From contig NZ_JACOGG010000002.1 in assembly GCF_014284365.1 (NCBI RefSeq), positions 124,001 through 188,000 on the forward strand: 64,000 bases of DNA, given 5' to 3'. Under the pieces are notes generated by a model, which was not told the DNA's origin, ran no database searches, and saw only the letters and a list, made by a program, of their open reading frames with translations. This document shows, piece by piece, positions 16,674 to 25,880 of the stretch; position 1 is the first letter of the stretch; the number at the start of each line of letters is the position of its first letter. Both the position numbers and the translations under genes were made by a program. Source of the DNA: Cognatundibacterium rugosum (GTDB lineage: Bacteria > Pseudomonadota > Gammaproteobacteria > Burkholderiales > Burkholderiaceae_D).

Positions 16674-18011
16674 ATGCGTCAGACCACACATTTATGGACT
16701 TGTGCGCTGCTATGCCTGTCATTGGCAGGCGGCAGCGTATCCGTGTCGGCAGCGACACCGACACGTGCGCAGCAAAAATCGAAAGCTGAAGCGGATCGTG
16801 CCGAATTACAGCAGCAACTCAAGGCACTGAAAACCGATATCAATAAAACGGAAAATGCCAAAGACCACGCAGAAGATGTGTTAGCGGAATCCGAAAAGGC
16901 AATCTCCGAAGCGAATCGTTCCTTGCGCGATCTGCAGCAGGAACAAGCCGATACCGAAGCAAGGTTAAAGCAACTGACAGAACAGCAGCAAGCCTTACAG
17001 GCGCAAGTCACGCGGCAAAAAGACCAGTTGTCCAGCTTCCTCAAGCGTCAGTACATGCATGGCGACAGTGATCGCCTGAAACTGCTGCTGTCCGGTGACA
17101 ATCCCAACCGCATCAACCGCGATCTGCAATACATGGGCTATGTATCGCAAACCCAGGCCAAAATGATAGAAAGCCTGCGCAGCAGCATGAAGGCGGTTGA
17201 GCAAAATACCAAGGAAGCGCAGCAGGCGAAACAAGAGCTGGATGAAATCGCCGAAGAGGAAAAAGAACACAAGGCGGCGCTGGAAAAACAAAAGAAAAAG
17301 CATGCCGGTCTGGTCGCACAGTTGTCGGATAAATTACACGCACAAAAAAAACAGGCGGACAGCCTGCAAAAAGATGAACAAAGGCTCAGCAATCTGGTCT
17401 CACGTCTGAATCAGTTAATTGAAGAACAGGCCAAAGCTGAAAAAGCACGCGCCGAGCAGGAAGAAAAACAACGTCAGGAAAGAATCGCAGCACAAAAAGA
17501 AAAAGCCAGGCTCGCTGCGCTGGAGAGTAAAAAAACTGGCAAACCTGTGGTGGTCAAGCCAGCTGAGCCGGAAGAAGCCCCTAAGCAATCCAAGTCCAGT
17601 TTGCCGCCAGCCGGTGAGTTTGACAGGCTCAAAGGGCAAATGCGCTTGCCGGTCAAAGGCGATGTTCTGGCGAAATTTGGCAGCCGCCGCGGTGATGGCC
17701 CCAGCTGGAAAGGCTTATTCATCAAGGCTGGAGAAGGTGCAGAAGTGCGCGCCGTAGCACCGGGTAAAGTGATTTTTGCCGATTGGTATAAAGGCTATGG
17801 CAATATGGTGATCGTCGACCATGGCGATTCCTACATGAGCATCTATGGCAGTAATCAGTCCGTATTCAAACACGTTGGTGATACCGTTAAAGCTGGTGAT
17901 GTGATTGCCAGCGCAGGTAACAGCGGCGGTAATGAAGAATCAGGTTTATACTTTGAGATCCGTCATCAGGGACGGGCATTTGATCCGCTGAACTGGATCG
18001 TCGTTAAATAG
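16674..18011 (+). CDS. EnvC-like murein hydrolase activator (coiled coil + degenerate LytM)
   Basis: A 445-residue exported protein: signal peptide to about residue 28, a long Glu/Gln/Lys-rich coiled coil (about 30-260), a charged linker and a C-terminal M23/LytM domain (about 320-445). The last catalytic motif of active M23 enzymes (HxH) is replaced by LYFEIRH and the first His is absent from the usual position. The domain is therefore probably non-catalytic, as in EnvC, which activates amidases at the division septum. It is placed between gpmA and the CtpA-type protease with 6- and 14-bp gaps, so it is cotranscribed. Confidence 0.9.
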   Translation: MRQTTHLWTCALLCLSLAGGSVSVSAATPTRAQQKSKAEADRAELQQQLKALKTDINKTENAKDHAEDVLAESEKAISEANRSLRDLQQEQADTEARLKQLTEQQQALQAQVTRQKDQLSSFLKRQYMHGDSDRLKLLLSGDNPNRINRDLQYMGYVSQTQAKMIESLRSSMKAVEQNTKEAQQAKQELDEIAEEEKEHKAALEKQKKKHAGLVAQLSDKLHAQKKQADSLQKDEQRLSNLVSRLNQLIEEQAKAEKARAEQEEKQRQERIAAQKEKARLAALESKKTGKPVVVKPAEPEEAPKQSKSSLPPAGEFDRLKGQMRLPVKGDVLAKFGSRRGDGPSWKGLFIKAGEGAEVRAVAPGKVIFADWYKGYGNMVIVDHGDSYMSIYGSNQSVFKHVGDTVKAGDVIASAGNSGGNEESGLYFEIRHQGRAFDPLNWIVVK

Positions 18012-18025
18012 GCTTTAGGTGAAAC

Positions 18026-19513
18026 ATGGGCAGCAAATTTAAGAATTTCGGTCTGATCGGCCTGGGCATGGTGGCTGGCGTAGCGGTCTCTATGCAATTC
18101 TCCGCATTGGCACAAAAAAGTGCGGGGAGCCCCCTTCCTGTGGAAGAAATGCGCCAGCTGGCCGATGTGTTTGGCCTCATCAAAACCGACTATGTAGAGC
18201 CGGTCAGCGACAATAAACTGCTGACTGAAGCCATTTCCGGCATGGTCGCCTCACTCGATCCGCATTCTGCTTATCTGGATAAGAAAGCATTCAAGGAATT
18301 AAAAGAAGGTACTCAGGGTAAATTCGTCGGACTGGGTATCGAAGTCGGCATGGAAGATGGCTATGTCAAAATCGTGTCGCCGATAGAGGACTCTCCGGCT
18401 TATCGCGCTGGCCTGAAGCCAGGTGATCTGATCACGCGCCTCGATTCACAAACCGTCAAAGGCCTGACGCTGGATGAAGCCGTAAAAAAAATGCGCGGCG
18501 AACCCAATACCAAGATCACGCTGACGATCGCACGCAAAGGTGAAGACAAACCTATCGTCGTCACCATTACGCGCGAGCTCATCAAGCAGCAAAGTGTCAA
18601 AGCCAAATTGGTCGAACCGGATTACGCCTGGGTGCGTATCTCGCAATTCCAGGAGCCGACGGTCGAAGACATGTCTAAAAAAATCCAGGCACTGTATGCA
18701 CAAAACCCGCATATCAAAGGTCTGGTACTCGATTTGCGGAATGATCCGGGTGGCGTGCTGCCGGGAGCAATCGGTGTTTCAGCCGCCTTCTTACCTAAAG
18801 ATGTGGCGGTAGTCTCTACCAATGGTCAGCTGGCGGATCAAAAAGCCACCTATTATGCAAAACGTGAGTTCTATGCCGGCCGTACTGCGTCTGATCCTTT
18901 AGCCAAGCTGCCGGACGCGATCAAACAAGTACCGATGGTGGTACTGATCAATACCGGCTCAGCATCCGCTTCTGAAATCGTGGCAGGTGCGCTGCAGGAT
19001 TACAAGCGCGCGATCGTCATCGGCACACAAAGCTTCGGTAAAGGCTCAGTGCAAACCATACGCCAGATTTCTGCTGACACTGCAGTCAAGCTGACTACCG
19101 CACGTTACTACACACCGAATGGCCGCTCGATTCAGGCCAAAGGCATCGTGCCAGATCTGAACGTGGAAGAAACCGCAGAAGGTGATGGGCTGAACAGCTT
19201 CCGCTCACGCGAAGCCGATCTGCAAAAGCACCTGAGCAACGACAAGGAAAAGGAAAACACACGTCCTAAAGTCGATGAACTGGAAGAAGAACAACGCCTG
19301 ATCGCACTCGCGAAAAAAGTCAAACCGCTGGAATACGGCAGCAAGGAAGACTTCCAGTTAGCACAGGCGCTGAATCATCTGAAAGGTTTGCCAGTTAAAG
19401 TCACCGAACCGAAAGACAGTAAAGACGGTGACAAGGCCGTGGAAAAATCGGATAAAGCAGACAAAGCTGACAAATCCGGTAAAGATGCAAAAACCGACAC
19501 GAAGAAAAAATAA
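18026..19513 (+). CDS. C-terminal processing peptidase (S41 family, CtpA-type)
   Basis: A 495-residue periplasmic serine protease anchored by an N-terminal hydrophobic segment (residues 9-28). The PDZ domain spans about 95-180 (GLGIEVGMEDGYVKIVSPIE). The catalytic region has GSASASE with the nucleophilic Ser near 314 and FGKGSVQ with the general-base Lys339. The Lys/Asp-rich tail (KADKADKSGKDAKTD) after about 455 is low complexity. Such proteases control peptidoglycan hydrolases, consistent with the EnvC-like gene directly upstream. A strong terminator follows. Confidence 0.95.
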   Translation: MGSKFKNFGLIGLGMVAGVAVSMQFSALAQKSAGSPLPVEEMRQLADVFGLIKTDYVEPVSDNKLLTEAISGMVASLDPHSAYLDKKAFKELKEGTQGKFVGLGIEVGMEDGYVKIVSPIEDSPAYRAGLKPGDLITRLDSQTVKGLTLDEAVKKMRGEPNTKITLTIARKGEDKPIVVTITRELIKQQSVKAKLVEPDYAWVRISQFQEPTVEDMSKKIQALYAQNPHIKGLVLDLRNDPGGVLPGAIGVSAAFLPKDVAVVSTNGQLADQKATYYAKREFYAGRTASDPLAKLPDAIKQVPMVVLINTGSASASEIVAGALQDYKRAIVIGTQSFGKGSVQTIRQISADTAVKLTTARYYTPNGRSIQAKGIVPDLNVEETAEGDGLNSFRSREADLQKHLSNDKEKENTRPKVDELEEEQRLIALAKKVKPLEYGSKEDFQLAQALNHLKGLPVKVTEPKDSKDGDKAVEKSDKADKADKSGKDAKTDTKKK

Positions 19514-19524
19514 TCCGCTTCATC

Positions 19525-19549
19525 AGGCCGCCCGGTGCGGCCTTTTTTT
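19525..19549 (+). terminator. Intrinsic terminator after ctpA
   Basis: AGGCCGC and GCGGCCT form a 7-bp GC-rich stem with a 5-nt loop, followed by T7. It is a canonical terminator. Its U-tract ends only about 6 bp before the ATG of the next gene. Confidence 0.92.
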
Positions 19550-19554
19550 ATCCT

Positions 19555-20316
19555 ATGAATGACCAACAACTGCTGCGCTACTCACGTCATATCCTGCTCG
19601 AACAGATAGGCATAGAAGGGCAACAACGACTATTAAATGCGCATGCACTGATCATCGGTGCCGGTGGTCTGGGCTCACCGGCTGCACTGTATCTGGCCAG
19701 CGCGGGCGTAGGTCACATCAGCATCGTCGACCATGACGAAGTGGATCTGACCAATCTGCAAAGGCAGATCTTGCACACGACGGCGCGGGTCGGCATGCCT
19801 AAAGTGGAATCAGCCCGCCTCAGTCTGCAGCAAGTCAATCCCGATATCCAGGTTTCCGTATTACAGGAAAAGGCAGATGCCGTACGCCTGTCTGAACTGG
19901 TTGCTACCGCTGACGTGGTACTTGATTGCAGTGATAATTTTGCGACCCGTCATGCGGTGAATCAGGCATGTGTACAGCATGGGGTGGCGCTGGTATCCGG
20001 CGCCGCGATCGGTTTTGATGGTCAGATCAGCGTGTACCAGCCTGCGCAGCCGGCATCGCCCTGCTATGCCTGCGTGTTTCCGCCTGATCAGCAATTTGAA
20101 GAAGTGCTATGTTCACAAATGGGCGTGTTCGCACCTCTGGTCGGTATCATCGGTACCATGCAGGCAGCCGAAGCATTGAAGCTACTGCTACAAATCGGAC
20201 AAGCTTTGCAGGGTCGGCTGTTATTGCTTGATGCCATGAGCATGCAATGGAACAGCATTAACATGCAGCGCGACGCTGACTGCTGTGTCTGCGGCGCCAG
20301 GCACGATAAAGATTAA
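19555..20316 (+). CDS. HesA/MoeB/ThiF-family adenylyltransferase
   Basis: A 253-residue E1-like enzyme that adenylates the C-terminus of a ubiquitin-like sulfur carrier (MoaD or ThiS). The nucleotide loop GAGGLGSPAALYLASAG is at about 38-54, with DLTNLQRQ and DCSDNFATRH after it. The zinc cysteines are CYAC near 170 and CCVCG near 243. A rhodanese domain is absent, so it is MoeB/ThiF-like. The ATG lies directly after a terminator with no visible Shine-Dalgarno, which is unusual. Sequence alone does not tell molybdopterin from thiamine synthesis. Confidence 0.93.
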   Translation: MNDQQLLRYSRHILLEQIGIEGQQRLLNAHALIIGAGGLGSPAALYLASAGVGHISIVDHDEVDLTNLQRQILHTTARVGMPKVESARLSLQQVNPDIQVSVLQEKADAVRLSELVATADVVLDCSDNFATRHAVNQACVQHGVALVSGAAIGFDGQISVYQPAQPASPCYACVFPPDQQFEEVLCSQMGVFAPLVGIIGTMQAAEALKLLLQIGQALQGRLLLLDAMSMQWNSINMQRDADCCVCGARHDKD

Positions 20317-20365
20317 GGCAACAGACGCCTCTCTCCCACAGATTCGCTCACACGAAAGGAACATC

Positions 20366-21013
20366 ATGTACACCTTGTACTACAGCCCTGGCACTGCCAG
20401 CATGCTGGTCCACCTGATGCTGTTGGAAACCGGTGCTCCGCATCGTTTGCAGCTGGTCGACATCGATAAACAGCAGCAAAAAGATCCGGCCTACCTGCGT
20501 CTGAATCCTTACGGTGTGGTACCGACTCTGGTGCTGGATGAACAGCCATATACCGAGGCGGCGGCGATCGCCATGCTACTCGCGGAGCATCACCCTGAAA
20601 GCGGTTTGGTACCGGCGCGCGACACAGTCGCCTATGATTTGTGGCGTCAGTGGATGCTGTCACTCAGCCATAATCTGCAAGCCAGTTTCCGGCTCTGGTT
20701 TTATCCGCAAGAGCTGGGCAATGTCAGCCATCCGGAAGCACTGAGTCAGGCTATACAACAAAAAATCGCGCGCATCTGGGATCAGCTCGACCGCCATTTG
20801 AGCCAGCAAGGTCCGTATTTACTTGGCGAGCAATTTAGCTGTGCCGATCTGTATCTGACCATGCTGATGCGCTGGTCGCGCAATATGCCGCGTCCTGCGA
20901 CGGAATGGCCAGCTTTACGTGCGCTGACTGGACGTGTGGTACAGCGTCCTGCCTGGCAGCGCATGATGGAAATTGAAGCGGTTGACCCTTGGCCCAGGGA
21001 TCTTCAGTCGTGA
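20366..21013 (+). CDS. Glutathione S-transferase family protein
   Basis: A 215-residue GST. The thioredoxin-like N-terminal domain begins MYTLYYSPGTASMLVHLMLLE with the catalytic Ser/Thr region near residue 10 and NPYGVVPTLVLDE with the cis-Pro. The alpha-helical C-terminal domain contains QGPYLLGEQFSCADLYLTML. ATG 20366 follows AAAGGAACATC. Its last codons overlap the next gene in a GTGA junction, so translation is coupled. The substrate is unknown. Confidence 0.93.
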   Translation: MYTLYYSPGTASMLVHLMLLETGAPHRLQLVDIDKQQQKDPAYLRLNPYGVVPTLVLDEQPYTEAAAIAMLLAEHHPESGLVPARDTVAYDLWRQWMLSLSHNLQASFRLWFYPQELGNVSHPEALSQAIQQKIARIWDQLDRHLSQQGPYLLGEQFSCADLYLTMLMRWSRNMPRPATEWPALRALTGRVVQRPAWQRMMEIEAVDPWPRDLQS

Positions 21014-21798
21014 ACGGCACTGAGCAGGCCTACCGCCAGGAACAACTGGAGTCCGCACCGGCCGTCACTATCCAGGAGTACTTAGGCGTACGCACCCTGC
21101 ATCTGTCGTCGGATGCGATACAAGGTGCGATGCGGCTCGCTATGCCGAATCAGATAGAGCTGGAATATGTACAGCAAATGATGATGTGGCTGCTGTTTCG
21201 CGAACAGGCTGCGCATATCGTACAACTGGGACTGGGAGCGGCAGCGCTGACGAAATTCTGTTATTACCAGTTCCCGCAAAGCCGGGTCACAGCAGTGGAA
21301 CTGAATCCGGCCGTCATCACGGCCTGCCGCCAGCATTTCCGTTTGCCACCAGATGATGAACGGCTGCAAATACTGAACATGAATGCGCTGGATTACGTCA
21401 GCGATCCTGCGCATGCTGGCCATGTCGACATCCTGCAAGTCGATTTATACGATGCGGCAGCGGAAGCACCTGCTTTGTCCAGTCCGGCTTTTTATCAAGC
21501 CTGTGCCAATACCCTGGGTGCGGACGGTATGCTGACCGTGAATCTGTTTGGCAATCCGCGCAATTACCGGCAAAACTGCGATGCCAATATCGCGGCCTTG
21601 GAGCAGGCATTCGATGCGGTGGTCTGGCTGCCTGTCGTGCATGACGCCAATACCATAGCGCTTGCGTTCAAACAGGCACCGGTAGTGGATTTCGAGGCCT
21701 TGTATGAACGCGCACTCGACATCCGTATGCAAACTAAGCTGCCAGCCGCCAAATGGGTCAAAGGCTTGCAAGCCTGGATGGCCGACGTTAGCGCTTAA
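21010..21798 (+). CDS. Spermidine-synthase-like methyltransferase-fold protein
   Basis: A 262-residue protein of the spermidine synthase/SpeE-like superfamily. VQLGLGAAALTKF is the nucleotide-binding glycine loop, VTAVELNPAVI the acidic second-strand motif, and DILQVDLYDA the aminopropyl acceptor region. GTG 21010 overlaps the GST stop TGA (GTGA) and is preferred to TTG 20989. SpeE-like proteins without the full polyamine-binding set are common and their substrate is not predictable here. Confidence 0.85.
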   Translation: MNGTEQAYRQEQLESAPAVTIQEYLGVRTLHLSSDAIQGAMRLAMPNQIELEYVQQMMMWLLFREQAAHIVQLGLGAAALTKFCYYQFPQSRVTAVELNPAVITACRQHFRLPPDDERLQILNMNALDYVSDPAHAGHVDILQVDLYDAAAEAPALSSPAFYQACANTLGADGMLTVNLFGNPRNYRQNCDANIAALEQAFDAVVWLPVVHDANTIALAFKQAPVVDFEALYERALDIRMQTKLPAAKWVKGLQAWMADVSA

Positions 21799-21813
21799 CT
21801 TCAGTGACTCACT

Positions 21814-23682
21814 TTAAGCTAATTTCAACTCTACAGTGAATGCGCCGCGCAAGGCATTGCACAACAAGATATGCGTGGCGCGCTGCAGATCGGCGCGTGT
21901 CAGGGTTTGTTCACGCGCTGCCATCTGCACGTCGTCCAACAATACACTGCGCATGACCCCCGGCAGCACGCCATCCTGTAACGGTGGCGTCAGCCATTGA
22001 CCATCCACACACAGGAACACATTACTGCGTCCGCCTTCGGTCAGATGACCATGCTGGTTAAAAAACAGCATATCAAATGCGCCCTGCGCTTCTGCCGCCT
22101 GCCAGGCCTGATCGTAAATCTCGCGACAGCTGCTTTTATGTCTGAGCAGCGGCTGGTCAGAGCACATCACATGCGGTGACAGCATCACCTTAGGCGCGTC
22201 CGGTAATGCGCTCAACACGGCACTGCTGATCATCCAGCTGCCATCCGGTTCTAACTGGAATTTGACCCTGTGCGCAGTGGCTGGCGTCAGCGTAGCGCAA
22301 GCCTGTTCCAGCGCCTGCTGCCAGCCAGGCAGATCCTGTGCGATACCCAAGTATGCCGCTGAATGTCGCAAACGCTGCAGATGCCGTCCCAGATGGCGTA
22401 TGCCCAGTTCGCGCGTGGCATACATGGTTTCAAACAACGCCAGCGGTGCCTGCAGGCCAGTCAGGAAACGCGCTTTGAGCTGGCATTCGGCAAATTCCTC
22501 AGCCGCCACGCTGTCATACACAATACCGGCGCCCACGCCCATCACACTGCGCCGTATCTGCTTGCCTTGCTCCAGCTCAGGTGCAGCGAGCTGCAGCGTG
22601 CGGATAGGTACCGACAGACAGAAATCACCGATGGCCTGGCTGGCTGTGGGTGGATCAAACCAGCCTATCGCACCCGTGTAGATACCGCGCGCTTCTGTTT
22701 CCAGTTCGCGGATAATTTGCATGGTGCGGCGCTTGGGTGCACCAGTGATGGAACCGCAAGGGAATAAGGCCGTCAACACTTCCGTCAGCGCCACCCCGCT
22801 GCGCAATTGCGCCTGGATGGTAGACGTCATCTGCAACACGCTGGAAAAGCGGTTGACCTCAAACAAGCGCGGTACAGTCACGCTGCCGGTTTCTGCGATA
22901 CGACCCAGATCATTGCGTAGCAAATCCACGATCATCAGATTTTCAGCGCGGTTTTTGCTATCGGCTGCGAGCTCAGCTGCAAGTTGTGCATCGCGCGCCG
23001 CGTCTCCCGTTGCCGCGGCCGTCCCCTTCATCGGACGCGCGAGTAATTGCCCTTCCTGATGCCGGATAAACAGTTCCGGCGACATCGATAAGATCGCGCC
23101 GCCATCGGGCAAACGTATTAATGCGCCGTAAGGTACCGGCTGACGTGCACGCAGCCGCTGATACAGCGCCAGCGGCTCGCCAAAGCTGTCAAAATGCAGG
23201 CGGTAAGTGTAATTCACCTGATAGGTGTCACCGGCCCGGATGTAATCCTGCACCCGCGCGATTGCAGCGCTGAAACTGGCCTCGTCCACATTGGCACGGA
23301 TACCTGCGATACCCGCCACATCGCGGCTTTCAGGCTGTTGCTGCAACCAATCCTGCACTTGTTCCGAGGTCAGACGCAGACAAGCAGAAAACAGCAGGAT
23401 ACGCGACAGCGGCGCTGTTTCACGTGCAGCGATACCATGCAATTCTGCACCGGTTTCATACGACAGCAAACTGACTGCGTACAAACCCTGTTGTAACGCC
23501 TGTTCCAGCTGCAACAGGAACAGTGGCCAGCCAGCTGCATCGCGGCATTCAAGGACGCTATGTAACTGGTGATACAGACGGGAGTCCGCCTGCGCAGACT
23601 GGGCATCGTCGAGCAAAGCAAAGCAGCTGGTGGCATTCACCTCAGCTTGCCTTGCATGTGTGGAGAGACTGGTAGTGGTCAC
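21814..23682 (-). CDS. pabB: Aminodeoxychorismate synthase component I fused to ADC lyase (PabB-PabC)
   Basis: A 622-residue fusion for p-aminobenzoate (folate) synthesis. The N-terminal half is a chorismate-binding enzyme: MKGTAAATGD, ENLMIVDLLRNDLGRIA and GSITGAPKRRTM are active-site motifs. From about residue 410 follows a class-IV aminotransferase fold (FETMYATRELGIRHLGRHLQR, the likely PLP lysine in RHKSSCREIYD, and GHLTEGGRSNVF) that cleaves aminodeoxychorismate. The start is GTG 23682 without a strong ribosome site. The glutamine amidotransferase PabA is not in the window. Such fusions are known in Betaproteobacteria. Confidence 0.95.
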   Translation of the reverse strand: MTTTSLSTHARQAEVNATSCFALLDDAQSAQADSRLYHQLHSVLECRDAAGWPLFLLQLEQALQQGLYAVSLLSYETGAELHGIAARETAPLSRILLFSACLRLTSEQVQDWLQQQPESRDVAGIAGIRANVDEASFSAAIARVQDYIRAGDTYQVNYTYRLHFDSFGEPLALYQRLRARQPVPYGALIRLPDGGAILSMSPELFIRHQEGQLLARPMKGTAAATGDAARDAQLAAELAADSKNRAENLMIVDLLRNDLGRIAETGSVTVPRLFEVNRFSSVLQMTSTIQAQLRSGVALTEVLTALFPCGSITGAPKRRTMQIIRELETEARGIYTGAIGWFDPPTASQAIGDFCLSVPIRTLQLAAPELEQGKQIRRSVMGVGAGIVYDSVAAEEFAECQLKARFLTGLQAPLALFETMYATRELGIRHLGRHLQRLRHSAAYLGIAQDLPGWQQALEQACATLTPATAHRVKFQLEPDGSWMISSAVLSALPDAPKVMLSPHVMCSDQPLLRHKSSCREIYDQAWQAAEAQGAFDMLFFNQHGHLTEGGRSNVFLCVDGQWLTPPLQDGVLPGVMRSVLLDDVQMAAREQTLTRADLQRATHILLCNALRGAFTVELKLA

Positions 23683-23926
23683 GGCTTAGAAGAATCTGAA
23701 AAGTGGTACGCAGTTTACCTGCAGTTGTACGATTGTGCAGCGCTGCCTTCGGTATGAGCCAGCAAGAATTTAGCGCCAATCCGATAAGGGAAACTACGGA
23801 TTGAGGTCATTTTTACAAATGATCATGTGACAGAGAAACCACAGCAGGGTATATTGCGCACGCAATTGCCAAATAAGCTCGTTGCTAAACAGCCATAATA
23901 CAGATTCCGCCTTACCAGAGTTTCAC

Positions 23927-25228
23927 ATGAATATACTTCCCTTCGGATTACCAGTCGGACAGAAGCTACTCCGCTACAATCTGATTTACACCCTCATCGC
24001 AGCGCTGACCACCTTACTTTGTACAAGTCTGGTCTCTACTGCTCTGATGCAGCAGCATATGCGGGAAGAATGTTTGATCATTGCGAGGACGCTGGCCAGC
24101 AATCTGTCGGACAGCATCATTACCGGCGATTTACGCGGAGTACAAAATCTGGCCCTGAATGCCACGCATGATAAGCGCCTGTTATCGGTTGCTGTTTTCA
24201 ATAAAGAAGGTGCAGCTATTGTCGCCTGGGACAAAGGGAATCTGCTGAACCCCGATGGCATGAAAACCACCGAGCTCAGTACGGAAAGCCTGGTTTCTGC
24301 GCAATTGACTACGATCACAATACGCACCCCGGTAAAGGATTCGGTCGACGTGCGTGGTTACCTGTATGTTGAAGTCAGTCAGGCAGCGCTGTATCTGCAT
24401 TGGGTGCTGCTCGTATTAGCGGGCTTACCATTTGCACTGGCTGGCGCCGCCTGTGCCACCTACCTGCTCACCAGAAGACAGTTACTGACCCTGCAACCGA
24501 TGGCTGACCTGGCTGGCGTATTAGAAAAATCAGCTACCCTGAACGACTACAGCCTGCGTGCACCGGCCGACCGGATACGCGACTTTGGCAGCCTGCATAC
24601 CCATTGCAATCTGATGCTGGCGCGCATGGAAAGTTGGGAATCCGATCAGCATGCTGAGGCCAGGGAAAGACGCGAAATGGAAAATCGCATCAGCATATTG
24701 GAAAACCACGACAGTCTGACCAAGCTGCCCAACCGGCATTATTTCCATAAGCTGATTACCAATTGCGTGGAAGAGGCGATCAATAATGATGAGATGATGG
24801 CGCTGATGTTTATCGACCTCGATCAATTCAAAACCATCTCAGATAAACTCGGGTATGACGTCTGCGATCAGGTACTGATCGCCATGTCTGAACGTTTGAT
24901 GGAAGTTCTGCGCAGCACCGACACCCTGTGCCGGGTCGGCGCCGATGAATTTGCGGTGATTTTGCCAGCGGTCGGCTCTCTGGATACGGTGCGTCAGCTA
25001 GCCGAACGTCTGCTGCAGGCCTTGCGCCGGCCCTTGATCATGAATGGCAGTTCCCTGCTCATCACAGGCAGCATTGGCATTTCCTGCTGTCCTTTACATG
25101 CACATGAACAGCGCCTGTTCCTGCGCAATACCGACCTCGCATTGCAGGCAGCAAAAGCCGCCGGTCGTAATACCTGGCGCCTGTATGATCCGAACAGCAG
25201 CTTGTCAGAAGGTGACACAACGCCTTAA
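23927..25228 (+). CDS. Membrane diguanylate cyclase (CHASE8-type sensor, HAMP, GGDEF)
   Basis: A 433-residue inner-membrane protein. The first membrane helix is at about 20-45. A periplasmic sensor region follows (IARTLASNLSDSIITGDLRGVQNLALNATHD, similar in kind to CHASE8), then a second helix near 155-180, a HAMP-like segment, and a GGDEF domain from about 270. The active motif reads GADEF, a permitted variant. RSTD five residues before it is a complete inhibitory I-site, so it should make c-di-GMP and be product-inhibited. ATG 23927 is preferred to TTG 23882. It is transcribed alone. Confidence 0.92.
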   Translation: MNILPFGLPVGQKLLRYNLIYTLIAALTTLLCTSLVSTALMQQHMREECLIIARTLASNLSDSIITGDLRGVQNLALNATHDKRLLSVAVFNKEGAAIVAWDKGNLLNPDGMKTTELSTESLVSAQLTTITIRTPVKDSVDVRGYLYVEVSQAALYLHWVLLVLAGLPFALAGAACATYLLTRRQLLTLQPMADLAGVLEKSATLNDYSLRAPADRIRDFGSLHTHCNLMLARMESWESDQHAEARERREMENRISILENHDSLTKLPNRHYFHKLITNCVEEAINNDEMMALMFIDLDQFKTISDKLGYDVCDQVLIAMSERLMEVLRSTDTLCRVGADEFAVILPAVGSLDTVRQLAERLLQALRRPLIMNGSSLLITGSIGISCCPLHAHEQRLFLRNTDLALQAAKAAGRNTWRLYDPNSSLSEGDTTP

Positions 25229-25251
25229 GGAAGCGATCTGTTCAACGTCAG

Positions 25252-25707
25252 TCAATAACTGATGCCGAGGCGACGGTACAAGAATCCCAGCACAAACAAG
25301 GGGCCAATCAGCAAAAAACGCAGGTCATCAAAAAACGAAGGTTTTTTCCCTTCTATGCGATGACCAATAAACTGACCTATCCAGGCCAATACAAAAACCG
25401 CGAGCGAAATTTGCCAGATCCCCTGCTGCGGCAGTTGCTGCAACATAGCGAGCATCGCTGCCGACATCAGCAACATCCCCAGCGCAAAGCGGGTAGATAG
25501 CGAAAAATAGTAAATCAAGCTAGTCATCACCATGGCGTAAGCCGCCAGCGGATGTACTGCCCAGATCATACCAAGCAGGGAAAATACGATAGCGGGTACG
25601 CAGATACAGTGAATTACTTCATTGGTCGGATGCAGATGGCTTTCTGCATATTTGCTGAGCAATACATCAATCTGGCGTCGTTTAGCCGGTAGCCCTGTGG
25701 TTTCCAT
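25252..25707 (-). CDS. Mpo1-like (DUF962) membrane protein
   Basis: A 151-residue protein with about four membrane helices, related to yeast Mpo1, an iron-dependent 2-hydroxy fatty-acid dioxygenase. Conserved family histidines are seen in HLHPTNEVIHCICVP and QFIGHRIEGKKPSFFDDL. Bacterial function is not established. It converges on the diguanylate cyclase gene (24-bp gap). Confidence 0.88.
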   Translation of the reverse strand: METTGLPAKRRQIDVLLSKYAESHLHPTNEVIHCICVPAIVFSLLGMIWAVHPLAAYAMVMTSLIYYFSLSTRFALGMLLMSAAMLAMLQQLPQQGIWQISLAVFVLAWIGQFIGHRIEGKKPSFFDDLRFLLIGPLFVLGFLYRRLGISY

Positions 25708-25757
25708 GTTGTCTCCTGATATGTCCGTCTGCGCGGATTAAACCGTGAATTAGAATG

Positions 25758-25782
25758 ACATTGCCCGAAAAACAGGCAATGT
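25758..25782 (-). terminator. Stem-loop between slmA and the Mpo1-like gene
   Basis: ACATTGCC (25758-25765) and GGCAATGT (25775-25782) pair perfectly over a 9-nt loop, about 100 bp after the slmA stop. There is no clear T-run on the minus strand, so this is only a possible terminator. Confidence 0.45.
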
Positions 25783-25880
25783 ACTCAAATCATACTGGGG
25801 AATGGGAAACTAAAGGGAGAAAACATTTCATGCAACGCAACAAACACGCAGTGCATATGCGGGATGCCTGACGTTGCGAC

